Assembly: GCA_021821085.1 (NCBI GenBank) | Contig: JAKACV010000025.1 | Location: 1 to 36,197 of the forward strand | DNA: 36,197 bases | From: Bacillota bacterium | GTDB taxonomy: Bacteria; Bacillota; Bacilli; Alicyclobacillales; SLC66 | Direction of reading: 5' to 3' | Shown: positions 16,288 to 24,458 of the stretch, piece by piece | Numbering within the stretch: the stretch's first letter is position 1 | Layout: each line of letters starts with the position of its first letter | Position numbers and translations under genes: made by a program | The notes under the pieces: generated by a model | Seen by the model: only the letters and a program-made list of their open reading frames with translations | Databases searched by the model: none | Told to the model about the DNA's origin: nothing

Positions 16288-16302
16288 TCACATCGCATGT
16301 GA
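16288..16302. promoter_or_regulatory. 15 bp palindrome in the ctaB leader
   Basis: TCACAT-CGC-ATGTGA is a perfect 6-3-6 inverted repeat 32 to 46 bases upstream of the ctaB start. It could be an operator. No known regulator is assigned, and a chance palindrome of this length is possible. Confidence 0.35.
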
Positions 16303-16446
16303 CTAGAAATGATTTCCACACACCGTATGGATATTATTTCTCATTAACAGGTAAAAGTATGCAAAAACAATGTGTTTGCCCGAATGGCTTAGTCTAAATG
16401 GATGTAGTCCAAATGACACTGTCTGTGTGTTCAGGAGAGGGCTAGA

Positions 16447-16599
16447 GTGAAGCGAATGAATATGAAGGAATGGGGAGCTAGACATGCAATTCCTAATGGT
16501 GATTTCACTGTTGCAAGAGAGCTTGCATTTAAAACGAGTGCAAATTGGACGTGGCTGGTTACTCGCATGATATGCGGAAAATGGGGGGACACTGGATAA
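16447..16599 (+). CDS. Possible small protein of 50 residues
   Basis: An open frame starts with GTG at 16447, nine bases after AGGAG, and ends with TAA at 16597-16599. The product is basic and hydrophilic at the start (KRMNMKEWGARHAIPNGDF) and more hydrophobic near the end (NWTWLVTRMICGKWGD), with four Trp and one Cys. I do not recognise a family. It lies alone in the 475-base gap between ctaB and the acyl-CoA synthetase gene, on the opposite strand to both. A good ribosome-binding site and a protein-like composition support it; its small size and lack of a clear promoter weaken the case. Confidence 0.4.
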   Translation: MKRMNMKEWGARHAIPNGDFTVARELAFKTSANWTWLVTRMICGKWGDTG

Positions 16600-16637
16600 G
16601 CAGACAGCGGTACGTGGTTTGTAGAACTTTTATATAG

Positions 16638-16706
16638 AGTCAGTCTTCCCATTCCGATTGGCCAGAAGAGCAAAATGAGTACGCCATCGAAGAGAGAAGA
16701 CTGACT
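16638..16706. repeat. 11 bp inverted repeat downstream of the acyl-CoA synthetase gene
   Basis: AGTCAGTCTTC at 16638-16648 is exactly mirrored by GAAGACTGACT at 16696-16706, with 47 bases between. It lies just past the stop of the minus-strand synthetase gene and downstream of the small plus-strand frame. Neither side has a clear T-run. A long-loop terminator or a small mobile-repeat relic are possible. Confidence 0.45.
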
Positions 16707-16731
16707 TGTGCAAAGAGGGCTTAAACGGCAG

Positions 16732-18300
16732 TTACCCGCGCAGTTTGAATTTTTGCAACTTACCTGTTGAAGTTCTTGGTAGAGAAGTTACGAATTCATA
16801 TGCTTTTGGCGTCTTGAAATGGGCTAATCGTTCACGACACCAATCATCTAATTCCTTTTGAGTGACGATTTGACCTGCTTTTAACATAATATACGCTTTA
16901 GGAACTTCACCCCATTTTTCATGTGGCACAGCTACAACGCCTGCATCAAGCACTGCCGGATGTTGATAAAGTACATCTTCCACTTCAATCGAAGAGATAT
17001 TTTCGCCCCCTGAAATAATGACATCCTTTGCGCGATCGACGATCTGAATAAACCCATCAGGATGCACGATAGCTAGATCTCCTGTATAAAACCAGCCGTC
17101 GCGAATTGCTTTTGCGGTCTCCTCAGGTTGCTTATAATAGCTGTCCATCACGACGTTTCCTCGTGTCGCAATTTCGCCAATTTGCCGACCATTCCACTCG
17201 ACTTCTTGTCCATTCGGCAAGACTACTTTGGTTTCACCGTTATGCACCATTTCAACGCCTTGCCGCGCTTTGATTGCAGCGATTGTTGTAGAATCCAGCG
17301 TGTCAAATTCTGATCGCCATTCGCAGTAACTAATAAGTGGAGACACTTCTGTCAAACCGTACACATGCGTAATATCCATGTTCAATAGCCGTTGCGACCG
17401 TTCGATGACGGCGGCTGGTGGAGGTGAGCCTGCAGTTGCAAACCGAATCGCACGCACTGGATGAAACAATTCGATCTGTGGTGCATGTAATAGCATATTG
17501 ATAACAGTTGGGGCGCCAAAAGAAATGGTGATTTTCTCGCTTGCAAATATCTTCAGAATCATATCGGCGTCAATTTTACGAAGGCATACGTGGGTTGCGC
17601 CAACCGCAGTATATGCCCAGACACTTCCCCAGCCATTTGCATGAAACATGGGGAGGATGTGAAGATATTTGTCCTCGTGTGATATGCGCATATGAAATAG
17701 TACGTCGGTCGCGTTGATATAGTTGTTGCGATGTGTCAAAATCACGCCTTTTGGGCGAGAGGTAGTTCCGCTTGTATAGTTGATCGATAAGGGTTGATTT
17801 TCGTCGATAACGGTCTCAAATGGCGTATTGCTTGCCGATTCTAGCAATGTTTCATATTCTCTATCTGCAAATGCAACGGATATATCGGGCGATTCGTGAT
17901 GGATCACTTCGATAACAAGTTGCAGTTGTGGAGCACGATGTTTAATGTCGTGGAATAATTCTGCGTATTCTCGATCTGCAATTACAATCTTTGCATCGCT
18001 ATGTTCAACGATGTATGCGATTTCATCTGCATTCAAACGAGTATTGATGGGAACAATGACAGCGCCGAATTGCGGAATTGCATAAAAACACTCAAGCATC
18101 TGATGAATATTTGGGAGCATGACGGCAATATGATCACCAGCTTGCATGCCAAGATCGCGTAATGCATGAGATAATCGCCAGGTTCGCTCAGTAAATTCGC
18201 GATACGTCAAGTGCATGGACCCGTCGATGATGGCCGTTTGCTCTGGATATAGTTTGGTTGCTCTACGTTTCCAGTCGAGTGGTGTTAATGGAGTGATCAC
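16732..18300 (-). CDS. AMP-dependent fatty acyl-CoA synthetase
   Basis: This enzyme would activate a carboxylic acid through an acyl-adenylate to acyl-CoA in the cytoplasm. The P-loop motif YTSGTTSRPKGVILTH lies near residue 180. The A4/A5 region reads HVYGLTEVSP, the hinge GWFYTGDLA with IVDRAKDVIISGGENIS, and the C-terminal catalytic Lys lies in TSTGKLQKFKLRG. The length, about 522 residues, fits medium- or long-chain synthetases of this class. An ATG at 18309 directly touches the AAGGGGG site with no spacing. GTG at 18300 (spacing nine) or TTG at 18303 (spacing six) is therefore more likely to be used. Substrate chain length cannot be read from sequence. No other fatty-acid degradation genes are adjacent. 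Confidence 0.93.
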   Translation of the reverse strand: MITPLTPLDWKRRATKLYPEQTAIIDGSMHLTYREFTERTWRLSHALRDLGMQAGDHIAVMLPNIHQMLECFYAIPQFGAVIVPINTRLNADEIAYIVEHSDAKIVIADREYAELFHDIKHRAPQLQLVIEVIHHESPDISVAFADREYETLLESASNTPFETVIDENQPLSINYTSGTTSRPKGVILTHRNNYINATDVLFHMRISHEDKYLHILPMFHANGWGSVWAYTAVGATHVCLRKIDADMILKIFASEKITISFGAPTVINMLLHAPQIELFHPVRAIRFATAGSPPPAAVIERSQRLLNMDITHVYGLTEVSPLISYCEWRSEFDTLDSTTIAAIKARQGVEMVHNGETKVVLPNGQEVEWNGRQIGEIATRGNVVMDSYYKQPEETAKAIRDGWFYTGDLAIVHPDGFIQIVDRAKDVIISGGENISSIEVEDVLYQHPAVLDAGVVAVPHEKWGEVPKAYIMLKAGQIVTQKELDDWCRERLAHFKTPKAYEFVTSLPRTSTGKLQKFKLRG

Positions 18301-18396
18301 CAATTTCATCCCCCTTGTATTATGACAGAAATCTATGTGCCATACAGAGATTCTTAGATTTCATTCTATCAGGTTCTATTCGTCATTCAAGTGATT

Positions 18397-18425
18397 TTGC
18401 ACCTTGTTTCGTTCGATGTTAGAAT
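18397..18425 (+). promoter_or_regulatory. Promoter for pantothenate kinase gene
   Basis: TAGAAT at 18420-18425 matches the -10 consensus at five of six bases and has a TGT extension. TTGCAC at 18397-18402 lies 17 bp upstream as a weak -35. The GTG start of coaA follows about 57 bases downstream. Confidence 0.5.
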
Positions 18426-18482
18426 CACAACAAAGGACTTGTGCGATGAGACAAGTACTGAGGGGCGGGGTGAACCACTTTC

Positions 18483-19436
18483 GTGACTTCTGCAATCAAA
18501 AAATTTTCTCCTTACATTCATTTTTCACGCGAAGATTGGGCGTTTTTGCGCAATGCGACACCGCTCACTTTGTCTGAAGAGGAACTTGCTGAATTGCGTG
18601 GGATTAATGAGCATGTCTCATTGAATGAGGTTACTCAAGTCTATTTGCCTTTAGCACGACTCTTACATCTTTATATTGATGAAGTGAAAAAATTATATGA
18701 GGCCACGCATGTCTTTCTTAACACTACGGCATGTAAAGTGCCATTTATTATCGGGATCGCCGGGAGTGTGGCGGTTGGGAAGAGTACGACAGCGCGCATC
18801 ATCCAAGCCTTATTGGAGCGAGGTCCTGGAAATCTGTCTGTGGATTTGATAACGACAGATGGTTTTTTATATCCCAATCGCATATTAATTGAGCGTGAAT
18901 TGATGGATCGCAAAGGATTTCCTGAAAGTTATGATCTAAATAGACTGATCCAATTCCTTTCTGATGTGAAGTCGGGTAGACCGAAAGTAACTGCGCCCGT
19001 TTATTCGCATTTAGTTTATGATATTGTCCCTGGTGAAACGGTAAAAGTTTGTCAGCCGGACGTATTAATATTAGAAGGTCTAAACGTCTTGCAGTCTCCA
19101 TCTTCTAAAGGGACAGAACGGCATCCGCAAGTGGTCGTTTCAGATTTCTTCGATTTCTCCATTTATGTTGATGCGAAGGAAGAGCATATTCGAAACTGGT
19201 ATGAGGAACGCTTTCAGACGCTGCGGGTGACTGCTTTTCGTCAATCAAACGCTTTTTTTTATCGCTACTCCGCTCTTTCTAAGCAAGAGGCTCATCAAGT
19301 CGCTCTGGACATTTGGGATCGCATTAATGGAGTGAATCTCCATGCCAATATCGCCCCAACGCGCAATCGGGCGGATCTGATTTTGCGTAAAGGGCGAGAT
19401 CATTCCGTGCAAAGTGTTAGTTTACGGAAGCTGTAA
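18483..19436 (+). CDS. coaA: Type I pantothenate kinase
   Basis: CoaA phosphorylates pantothenate, the first step of coenzyme A synthesis. The 317-residue length matches the type I family. The Walker A loop [11 protein letters not shown] lies near residue 98. The family segments [16 protein letters not shown] and the [13 protein letters not shown] loop are all present, and [10 protein letters not shown] follows. The start is GTG at 18483, nine bases after GGGGTGA. It stands alone on the plus strand and faces the KdpD-like gene with 33 bases between; no terminator is visible there. Type I kinases are feedback-inhibited by CoA in known cases. Confidence 0.96.
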   Translation: MTSAIKKFSPYIHFSREDWAFLRNATPLTLSEEELAELRGINEHVSLNEVTQVYLPLARLLHLYIDEVKKLYEATHVFLNTTACKVPFIIGIAGSVAVGKSTTARIIQALLERGPGNLSVDLITTDGFLYPNRILIERELMDRKGFPESYDLNRLIQFLSDVKSGRPKVTAPVYSHLVYDIVPGETVKVCQPDVLILEGLNVLQSPSSKGTERHPQVVVSDFFDFSIYVDAKEEHIRNWYEERFQTLRVTAFRQSNAFFYRYSALSKQEAHQVALDIWDRINGVNLHANIAPTRNRADLILRKGRDHSVQSVSLRKL

Positions 19437-19469
19437 GCGGTGACAAGTGTCGAATTGATCCATTGCTAG

Positions 19470-21815
19470 TTATTTTGAATGAATTTCATTGTCTGCAATA
19501 ATCACCACATCCATCGTGCGAATCGAGCGCAATAAATTTTGTGAAAAATGGCCGCGATGGATAATTTCATGCTTTGTGCGCGAAGAGTGGCCCAAGACGA
19601 CTTGCGTAACCAATTTTTGCTCCATGTCGGCGGCCAAAATGCGAAAAATTTCTCTGGGATGTTCCGTCTGTAACAAGACAAAAGTGCCTCCGAGGCGCTT
19701 TGTTAGTTCCTCTAGTTTTGTTAGTCTAACTTGCTCTTCGTCAAAAGATATCGGTTGTTCCTGTACAAAACTGACGTACATTTTTGCTTTTAGGCGCTGT
19801 GCCGTCCGAAAACCTCGACGTATGAGACGTTCTGCTTTGGATTTCGTGTTCACGCATACATAGATGACTTCCATTCGTCGCCAGGGTCCGCGCAGTGCAC
19901 TGCGATCGTCATTAGCCTCAAGGCGATCATCAATGTGATCGGCTACCTCGCGCAGGGCCATTTCGCGCAAGGCGATCAAATTGCCTTGCTTAAAAAAATT
20001 AGATAACGCTTGTTCTGCTTTGTCTATCGTGTAAATTTTTCCTTCGCGCATGCGTTGTTGCAACGTTTCTGGTGGTACATCGATGAGGACTACTTCCTGT
20101 GCCATGCGCAAAATATAGTCTGGGACAGTCTCTCGAACTTTTACACGTGTCAGTTCAAAAACTGTATCGTTCAGACTTTCTAAATGTTGAACATTTAGTG
20201 TAGAAATAACAGATATACCGGCCTGAAGAAGTTCTTCGACATCCTCATAGCGCTTGCGATGTGTGCAACCTTCAATGTTGCTATGTGCTAATTCATCTAC
20301 TAATACCACTTCTGGATTGCGTTCTACTATTGCATGTAGATCCATTTCTTCAAATACTCCGCCGCGAAAATTCATCCGCTTGCGTTGAATAATTTCTAAA
20401 TCTCCGATTTGCTCCTGTGTACCTTTACGATTATGTGTTTCAATCAGACCGCCAACCACATCAATGTAGCGAGCTTTTAACTCATAAGCTTCGCGCAACA
20501 TCATGTACGTCTTGCCGACTCCAGGCGCAGCCCCAATGTAAATTTTAAATCGGCCTCTCGTCATATGAGTAATAGTCTGTGGAAGGTCTTGATCCTCTAT
20601 TTTTTGGTAAGTAACTGAACTACGACTACGCTGTCGATAGGAGAGGAGTCGTTCTCCACCAGCGGAGCGCCGGTCGGTGATAATCATTAGATCTGTCTGT
20701 TTCGCTTTTGTGAGGAGATCATTTACAAGTGAACCTTTGGTTAACTCTTCAAAACGACTTCTGTGGGATTGCCCTATTACAATTCGGGTGGTGTGTTTTT
20801 CCTTGGCATAATTGCACAGGATATCTGCAATGGAGGAATCTCGCGTACAGTGTTCTTCGAAGAGATTTGCCCCGATTTTTTCTACGAGTCGTGAAATGGC
20901 CTCTTTAAAAGCGAGTTCTTCTGCTCTAAGTTTTTGTTTTGCATCAACAATCGTGATGACATCCAGCTCTGCGTTTAGCCGGTTTGCAACTTGTTGGCCC
21001 CTACGAACAAGCAATGTTCCGTTTGAGTTGTACTGCACAGCGACAAGTACACGATCAGTCACAGCGGAACTTGGAGGTAGTCCGTAAAATTTTCGGTATG
21101 ATTCTAATTTTGTATTCACATCATCTGCGACAACACGCAGTGTAAGTTCGCGCAAAATAGATAACGTATCTTGGCTTAGATGGTCATGCAGCGAATTTTT
21201 CGTATCAAATTGCATTTGTCTTTCATCCTGTTGTAAACGTTCGAGAATTACGTCTGGTTCAACGTCGACCAATTTGACTTCGTACGCATTGGCTAAAACC
21301 TCAAGCGGGATGGTGTGACGAGATTCGATCCCAGTTAATTTTTTTACATCTTCTCTCATTTCGTCAAGATCATATATATTCAAGGTTGTAATTACACTAA
21401 TACTATGGTCAAGCAAAACTTGGATGTCATTTAGTCGCGTAGGATACTTCGCACTTGAGCGATTTACATGCGCGAGGTCATCCACGAGTAGTACGTCTGG
21501 TCCGTATGCTAAAATCTCGTCAACATCAAGATCACCTGTGGTGAGTTCAGTTTCAGTTTCTTGTGTATTGCATGTAGGGATGACGTGAAGGAAGCCCAAT
21601 TGTTCAGTTGTTGCTGGATGGCCGGCAAAACAAATGGCAGATGCAGCCACGTGAAGGCCGGTGGCGAACAGATCCTGTCCATCGTGAAGCATTTGATATG
21701 TTTTACCCGTTCCACTACCAGCCCCGATATATATTTTAAGTCGACCTCTTCTCAATGCCGAAATTTCATTTAAAATTTCCTCAGGGGTTTTTCGGCGAAA
21801 AGGTTCAGTGTGCAC
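19470..21815 (-). CDS. Tandem-duplicated KdpD sensor module without kinase domain
   Basis: The 781-residue protein consists of two consecutive copies of the cytoplasmic N-terminal part of KdpD, each a KdpD P-loop domain plus a universal-stress-protein (USP) domain. Copy one has Walker A GAGSGTGKT (residues 31-39), a Walker B-like VLLVDDLAH, and a USP domain at about 255-385. Copy two has GAAPGVGKT near residue 427, VVLVDELAHSN, the canonical VRETVPDYIL and GNLIALREMALREVADHID segments, and a USP domain at about 655-775. Copy one has diverged between the Walker motifs. There are no membrane helices and no H-box or ATPase domain. It starts with GTG after AGGAGG and diverges from the kinase gene at 21913. 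In KdpD this module senses K+ and, in some Bacillota, c-di-AMP. Here it presumably acts in trans. Confidence 0.9.
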   Translation of the reverse strand: MHTEPFRRKTPEEILNEISALRRGRLKIYIGAGSGTGKTYQMLHDGQDLFATGLHVAASAICFAGHPATTEQLGFLHVIPTCNTQETETELTTGDLDVDEILAYGPDVLLVDDLAHVNRSSAKYPTRLNDIQVLLDHSISVITTLNIYDLDEMREDVKKLTGIESRHTIPLEVLANAYEVKLVDVEPDVILERLQQDERQMQFDTKNSLHDHLSQDTLSILRELTLRVVADDVNTKLESYRKFYGLPPSSAVTDRVLVAVQYNSNGTLLVRRGQQVANRLNAELDVITIVDAKQKLRAEELAFKEAISRLVEKIGANLFEEHCTRDSSIADILCNYAKEKHTTRIVIGQSHRSRFEELTKGSLVNDLLTKAKQTDLMIITDRRSAGGERLLSYRQRSRSSVTYQKIEDQDLPQTITHMTRGRFKIYIGAAPGVGKTYMMLREAYELKARYIDVVGGLIETHNRKGTQEQIGDLEIIQRKRMNFRGGVFEEMDLHAIVERNPEVVLVDELAHSNIEGCTHRKRYEDVEELLQAGISVISTLNVQHLESLNDTVFELTRVKVRETVPDYILRMAQEVVLIDVPPETLQQRMREGKIYTIDKAEQALSNFFKQGNLIALREMALREVADHIDDRLEANDDRSALRGPWRRMEVIYVCVNTKSKAERLIRRGFRTAQRLKAKMYVSFVQEQPISFDEEQVRLTKLEELTKRLGGTFVLLQTEHPREIFRILAADMEQKLVTQVVLGHSSRTKHEIIHRGHFSQNLLRSIRTMDVVIIADNEIHSK

Positions 21816-21842
21816 AACTATTCCTCCTCAAACAACAGTACG

Positions 21843-21891
21843 ACAAAATATTTTATATTGAATGATATGATGGAAGCGTATCATATTTTGT
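21843..21891. promoter_or_regulatory. Nested inverted repeats in the divergent Kdp regulator promoter region
   Basis: The 97-base gap between the divergent KdpD-like and kinase genes has an outer pair ACAAAATAT/ATATTTTGT (21843-21851, 21883-21891). An inner pair ATATGAT/ATCATAT lies at 21865-21871 and 21880-21886. The gap is very AT-rich and must hold both promoters. These repeats could be a shared operator, possibly for the adjacent response regulator. Confidence 0.45.
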
Positions 21892-21912
21892 AAACATGGA
21901 GTTGGATTAATC

Positions 21913-23547
21913 TTGACTCGGTTTTTCTTAAAACACGAACTAACTTCTAAATGGACAATGATATGGATTCTCGTCGTGATGGTCATAGTCCTTTTTTTCG
22001 TGATTGCTAGTTTTGATATCGTATGGACAAGCGGGGTATCGCGACTTGAAGACGCTCAGTATGCGCTCAGTTGTCTCTTTGAAGCGGCTGACCAATTGCG
22101 GACAGAGCATCTTACGCTCGCCACGCATCTGATTCTCGCAGCGGCGATTGCATTGCATCAACCCGTTCCTTCACCAACCTTCTCTAGTATATCCGTGCTT
22201 CAAAACATTGCACTAGTCCAAATGACACCACATTGGTTCGATCATTCAGGACTTGGGATTACCTTCACTTGGCTCCTTGGCATCATCCTTATTTTGACAC
22301 TGTATGTCTGGAGAGAACGTGCGCTATCTCGTATTACACGTGAACAGGATTTGTTGCGAGATAAATTACTTGCGATTTCAGGCGGTTGGATGCTCGCCAC
22401 CGTAAAACCTGGGAGTGCAAAAGAGGTGATTGCGAATATTGTTTTGCAGGTTACGAAATACACGGAGATTGAGGCAGTCGAGATTTTTCGAGTGAGTGAA
22501 GAGGAGCAGGGGACTGCACTTAGTCCATATTGCAGTAGCGGTCCGCCGCTTCTATGGGATCACGGTCATATTCCACATGCGTTACTCAAGGTACAGGCGG
22601 GGGCTGTTCGCGAGGTGATGCAGACGCGCAAGCCTTGGTTCAGTGGTAATTATCGAGAGGTGGGGGCGATTTTGCCGGGTGTGCGGTTAAAAGACGTGGC
22701 ATTATATCCCCTTGTTGATCGTGAACGGGTTTGGGGAATCATGATTTTAAAAGGACATGGGACGCATTTTTTTGCGCGGTTGGAAGACTTGATGGCCATT
22801 ATTGCAAAGGAAATTGCGATCTTATTGGCGTATGGGGCGCTGGAGGCTGACGCGGCTAAGGTTGCTCGGTATCAGGAAATGGATCAATTACGCACGGAAT
22901 TGCTTGCAAACGTCTCTCATGAGTTACGGACTCCACTTGGATTGGTGCGCGGCTATGCGGAAACTTTATTGTATAATCGGGAACGTTTAACTCCCGATCA
23001 GAGTATTGAATTTGTGACGGTGATTGCCGAGGAAAGTGCGCAGTTAGAATCTCAAATCGATAAACTACTCAAAATGTCTACCTTTGAGCATGGAAATACT
23101 CCATTGCACCGAATTCATTTTTACGTGAATGATTGGGTAATGCGAATTCGCGGTCGGCTTTTGGCCAATATTCGCGTATCGCTCCATGTTGAACAAATCA
23201 CGAACGTGGCGGTATATGGGGATCCTGATGAACTGGTGGATGTCGTTTCAAATTTACTTGACAATGCGCTAAAGTATTCTTTAGGTTCAGTCGAGTTAAA
23301 AATTACACATGTAGATTCTGCCTTGCGTGTGACCGTTTTCGATTCTGGGACAGGAGTTCCAGAAGATGAGATCACAAAGATATTTGAACGATTTTACCGG
23401 AGTGAACATCATGCAAAATCAGAGATGCGCGGTTCAGGTCTTGGACTTAGCATCGTGAAAGGCATTGTAGAGGCACATCATGGATCGGTTTTTGCGCATA
23501 AACATGCGACTGGATTTGAAGTCGGGTTTGTTATTCCGACTGCGTGA
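21913..23547 (+). CDS. GAF-domain sensor histidine kinase of the Kdp locus
   Basis: This is a membrane histidine kinase of 544 residues. Two membrane helices (about 16-38 and 112-132) flank a 75-residue extracytoplasmic segment. A GAF-like domain covers about 160-300, then HisKA with the phospho-acceptor His336 in NVSHELRTPLG. The ATPase domain has N-box NLLDNALKYS, G1 DSGTGVP, FERFYRSE and G2 GSGLGLSIV. Genuine KdpD has an N-terminal KdpD/USP module and four membrane helices; both are absent here. The kinase part resembles the KdpD C-terminus. It starts with TTG at 21913, with GGAG upstream. The KdpE-like regulator follows after 19 bases. It probably works together with the divergently encoded KdpD-like sensor protein. 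Confidence 0.9.
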   Translation: MTRFFLKHELTSKWTMIWILVVMVIVLFFVIASFDIVWTSGVSRLEDAQYALSCLFEAADQLRTEHLTLATHLILAAAIALHQPVPSPTFSSISVLQNIALVQMTPHWFDHSGLGITFTWLLGIILILTLYVWRERALSRITREQDLLRDKLLAISGGWMLATVKPGSAKEVIANIVLQVTKYTEIEAVEIFRVSEEEQGTALSPYCSSGPPLLWDHGHIPHALLKVQAGAVREVMQTRKPWFSGNYREVGAILPGVRLKDVALYPLVDRERVWGIMILKGHGTHFFARLEDLMAIIAKEIAILLAYGALEADAAKVARYQEMDQLRTELLANVSHELRTPLGLVRGYAETLLYNRERLTPDQSIEFVTVIAEESAQLESQIDKLLKMSTFEHGNTPLHRIHFYVNDWVMRIRGRLLANIRVSLHVEQITNVAVYGDPDELVDVVSNLLDNALKYSLGSVELKITHVDSALRVTVFDSGTGVPEDEITKIFERFYRSEHHAKSEMRGSGLGLSIVKGIVEAHHGSVFAHKHATGFEVGFVIPTA

Positions 23548-23566
23548 TAAAAGGAGCAAACAGACA

Positions 23567-24283
23567 ATGCATGGGAAGAACGAGAAGGCAATTTTGGTGA
23601 TTGAAGACGAGGACAAATATCGGCGTTTATTGACGGCAAATCTAGAATTTGAAGGGTATATGGTGAAAGGGAAGGCCAATGGCATTGAAGCGTTACAAGC
23701 GGTCTATGAAGAGGAACCGGATTTGATTCTGCTTGATCTACGGTTGCCGGAAATTGATGGGTTTGAGTTGTGTCGGCGTTTTCGCAAGGTGACATCGGTT
23801 CCTATCCTTGTACTCACCGCGTTAAATACAGAGGCTGATTTGATTCATATCCTCGATCTTGGTGCAGATGACTATATGACAAAACCTTTTTCCTTACAAG
23901 AACTCTTGGCGCGCATTCGGGCGTTGATTCGAAGAAGCGCAAGTCAGTTTACGCCAGAAGATTTATGCTGTGGGAATATCCGCTTATTGAAGGACGTACG
24001 CGAGGTAGAAGTAGGCGAACAGCGCTATCATTTGACGCCGACAGAGTGGAATTTGCTAAGAGAATTCGTCACGCATTGTGGAAAAGTGCTAACACATGAA
24101 TATTTATTGGCCAAGATTTGGGGAGTTGAATATCAAAACGAACACGAATATTTACGAGTATATACTAGAAAATTGCGATCGTATATTGAACCTGCTCCCA
24201 AACGCCCGGTGTATTTGGTGACACAAGCGGGAATTGGCTACATTCTTTATCCTACGCCGCACGGTACAGAATTGCGTATATAA
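23567..24283 (+). CDS. kdpE: KdpE-like OmpR-family response regulator
   Basis: The receiver domain (residues 7-120) shows the acidic pair Glu13-Asp14, the phospho-acceptor Asp57 in LILLDLRLP, the switch Thr in LVLTALN and the conserved Lys in DDYMTKPFS. A winged-helix DNA-binding domain follows, with HLTPTEWNLLREFVTH and VYTRKLRSYIE. The frame extends 29 codons into the kinase gene. The ATG at 23567, after AAAGGAG, gives the normal 238-residue length. It is the second gene of the regulator operon and is followed by a terminator, so the kdpFABC genes have their own promoter. The name rests on the KdpE-like sequence and the position before kdpF. Confidence 0.9.
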   Translation: MHGKNEKAILVIEDEDKYRRLLTANLEFEGYMVKGKANGIEALQAVYEEEPDLILLDLRLPEIDGFELCRRFRKVTSVPILVLTALNTEADLIHILDLGADDYMTKPFSLQELLARIRALIRRSASQFTPEDLCCGNIRLLKDVREVEVGEQRYHLTPTEWNLLREFVTHCGKVLTHEYLLAKIWGVEYQNEHEYLRVYTRKLRSYIEPAPKRPVYLVTQAGIGYILYPTPHGTELRI

Positions 24284-24318
24284 AACGCACAAATAGAGAT
24301 GCAAACGTTGATCATAAT

Positions 24319-24365
24319 GTGAAAATGACAGACGAAAGTCGGTCGTTTTCACGTTATTTTTATGT
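24319..24365 (+). terminator. Intrinsic terminator after kdpE
   Basis: GTGAAAATGACAGAC (24319-24333) pairs with GTCGGTCGTTTTCAC (24338-24352) around a GAAA tetraloop, with one G-U pair and one mismatch. TTATTTTTAT follows. It separates the regulator genes from the transporter operon. Confidence 0.82.
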
Positions 24366-24413
24366 GTAACGAGTTTCTTTTTACGGATTTTTTTATGTGA
24401 AACAGACTACAAT
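24357..24413 (+). promoter_or_regulatory. kdpFABC promoter with two direct repeats
   Basis: TTTTTATGTGTAAC (24357-24370) and TTTTTATGTGAAAC (24390-24403) match at 13 of 14 bases and are 33 bp apart, about three helical turns on the same DNA face. A TACAAT -10 lies at 24408-24413, and no good -35 exists at 17 bp. The second repeat covers the -35/spacer region, as expected for a promoter that needs an OmpR-type activator. The known E. coli KdpE site is likewise T-rich and upstream of kdpF. KdpE binding here is inference. Confidence 0.6.
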
Positions 24414-24458
24414 CGACAAGTGCAAAGGGAATTGAGCCGTAAGGGGGAGTGGATAGAT

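Noticed and set aside
16447-16599. Small frame as a small acid-soluble spore protein
   Set aside because: It lacks the conserved spore-protein motifs and is too rich in Trp; left as unidentified.
16431-16673. 80-codon minus-strand frame in the ctaB-synthetase gap
   Set aside because: It lacks a ribosome-binding site, and the opposite-strand frame at 16447-16599 has a better start and composition.
23480-23566. Upstream extension of kdpE into the kinase gene
   Set aside because: It is only an open frame over the kinase 3' end; the ATG at 23567 has its own AAAGGAG and gives a standard receiver-domain start.
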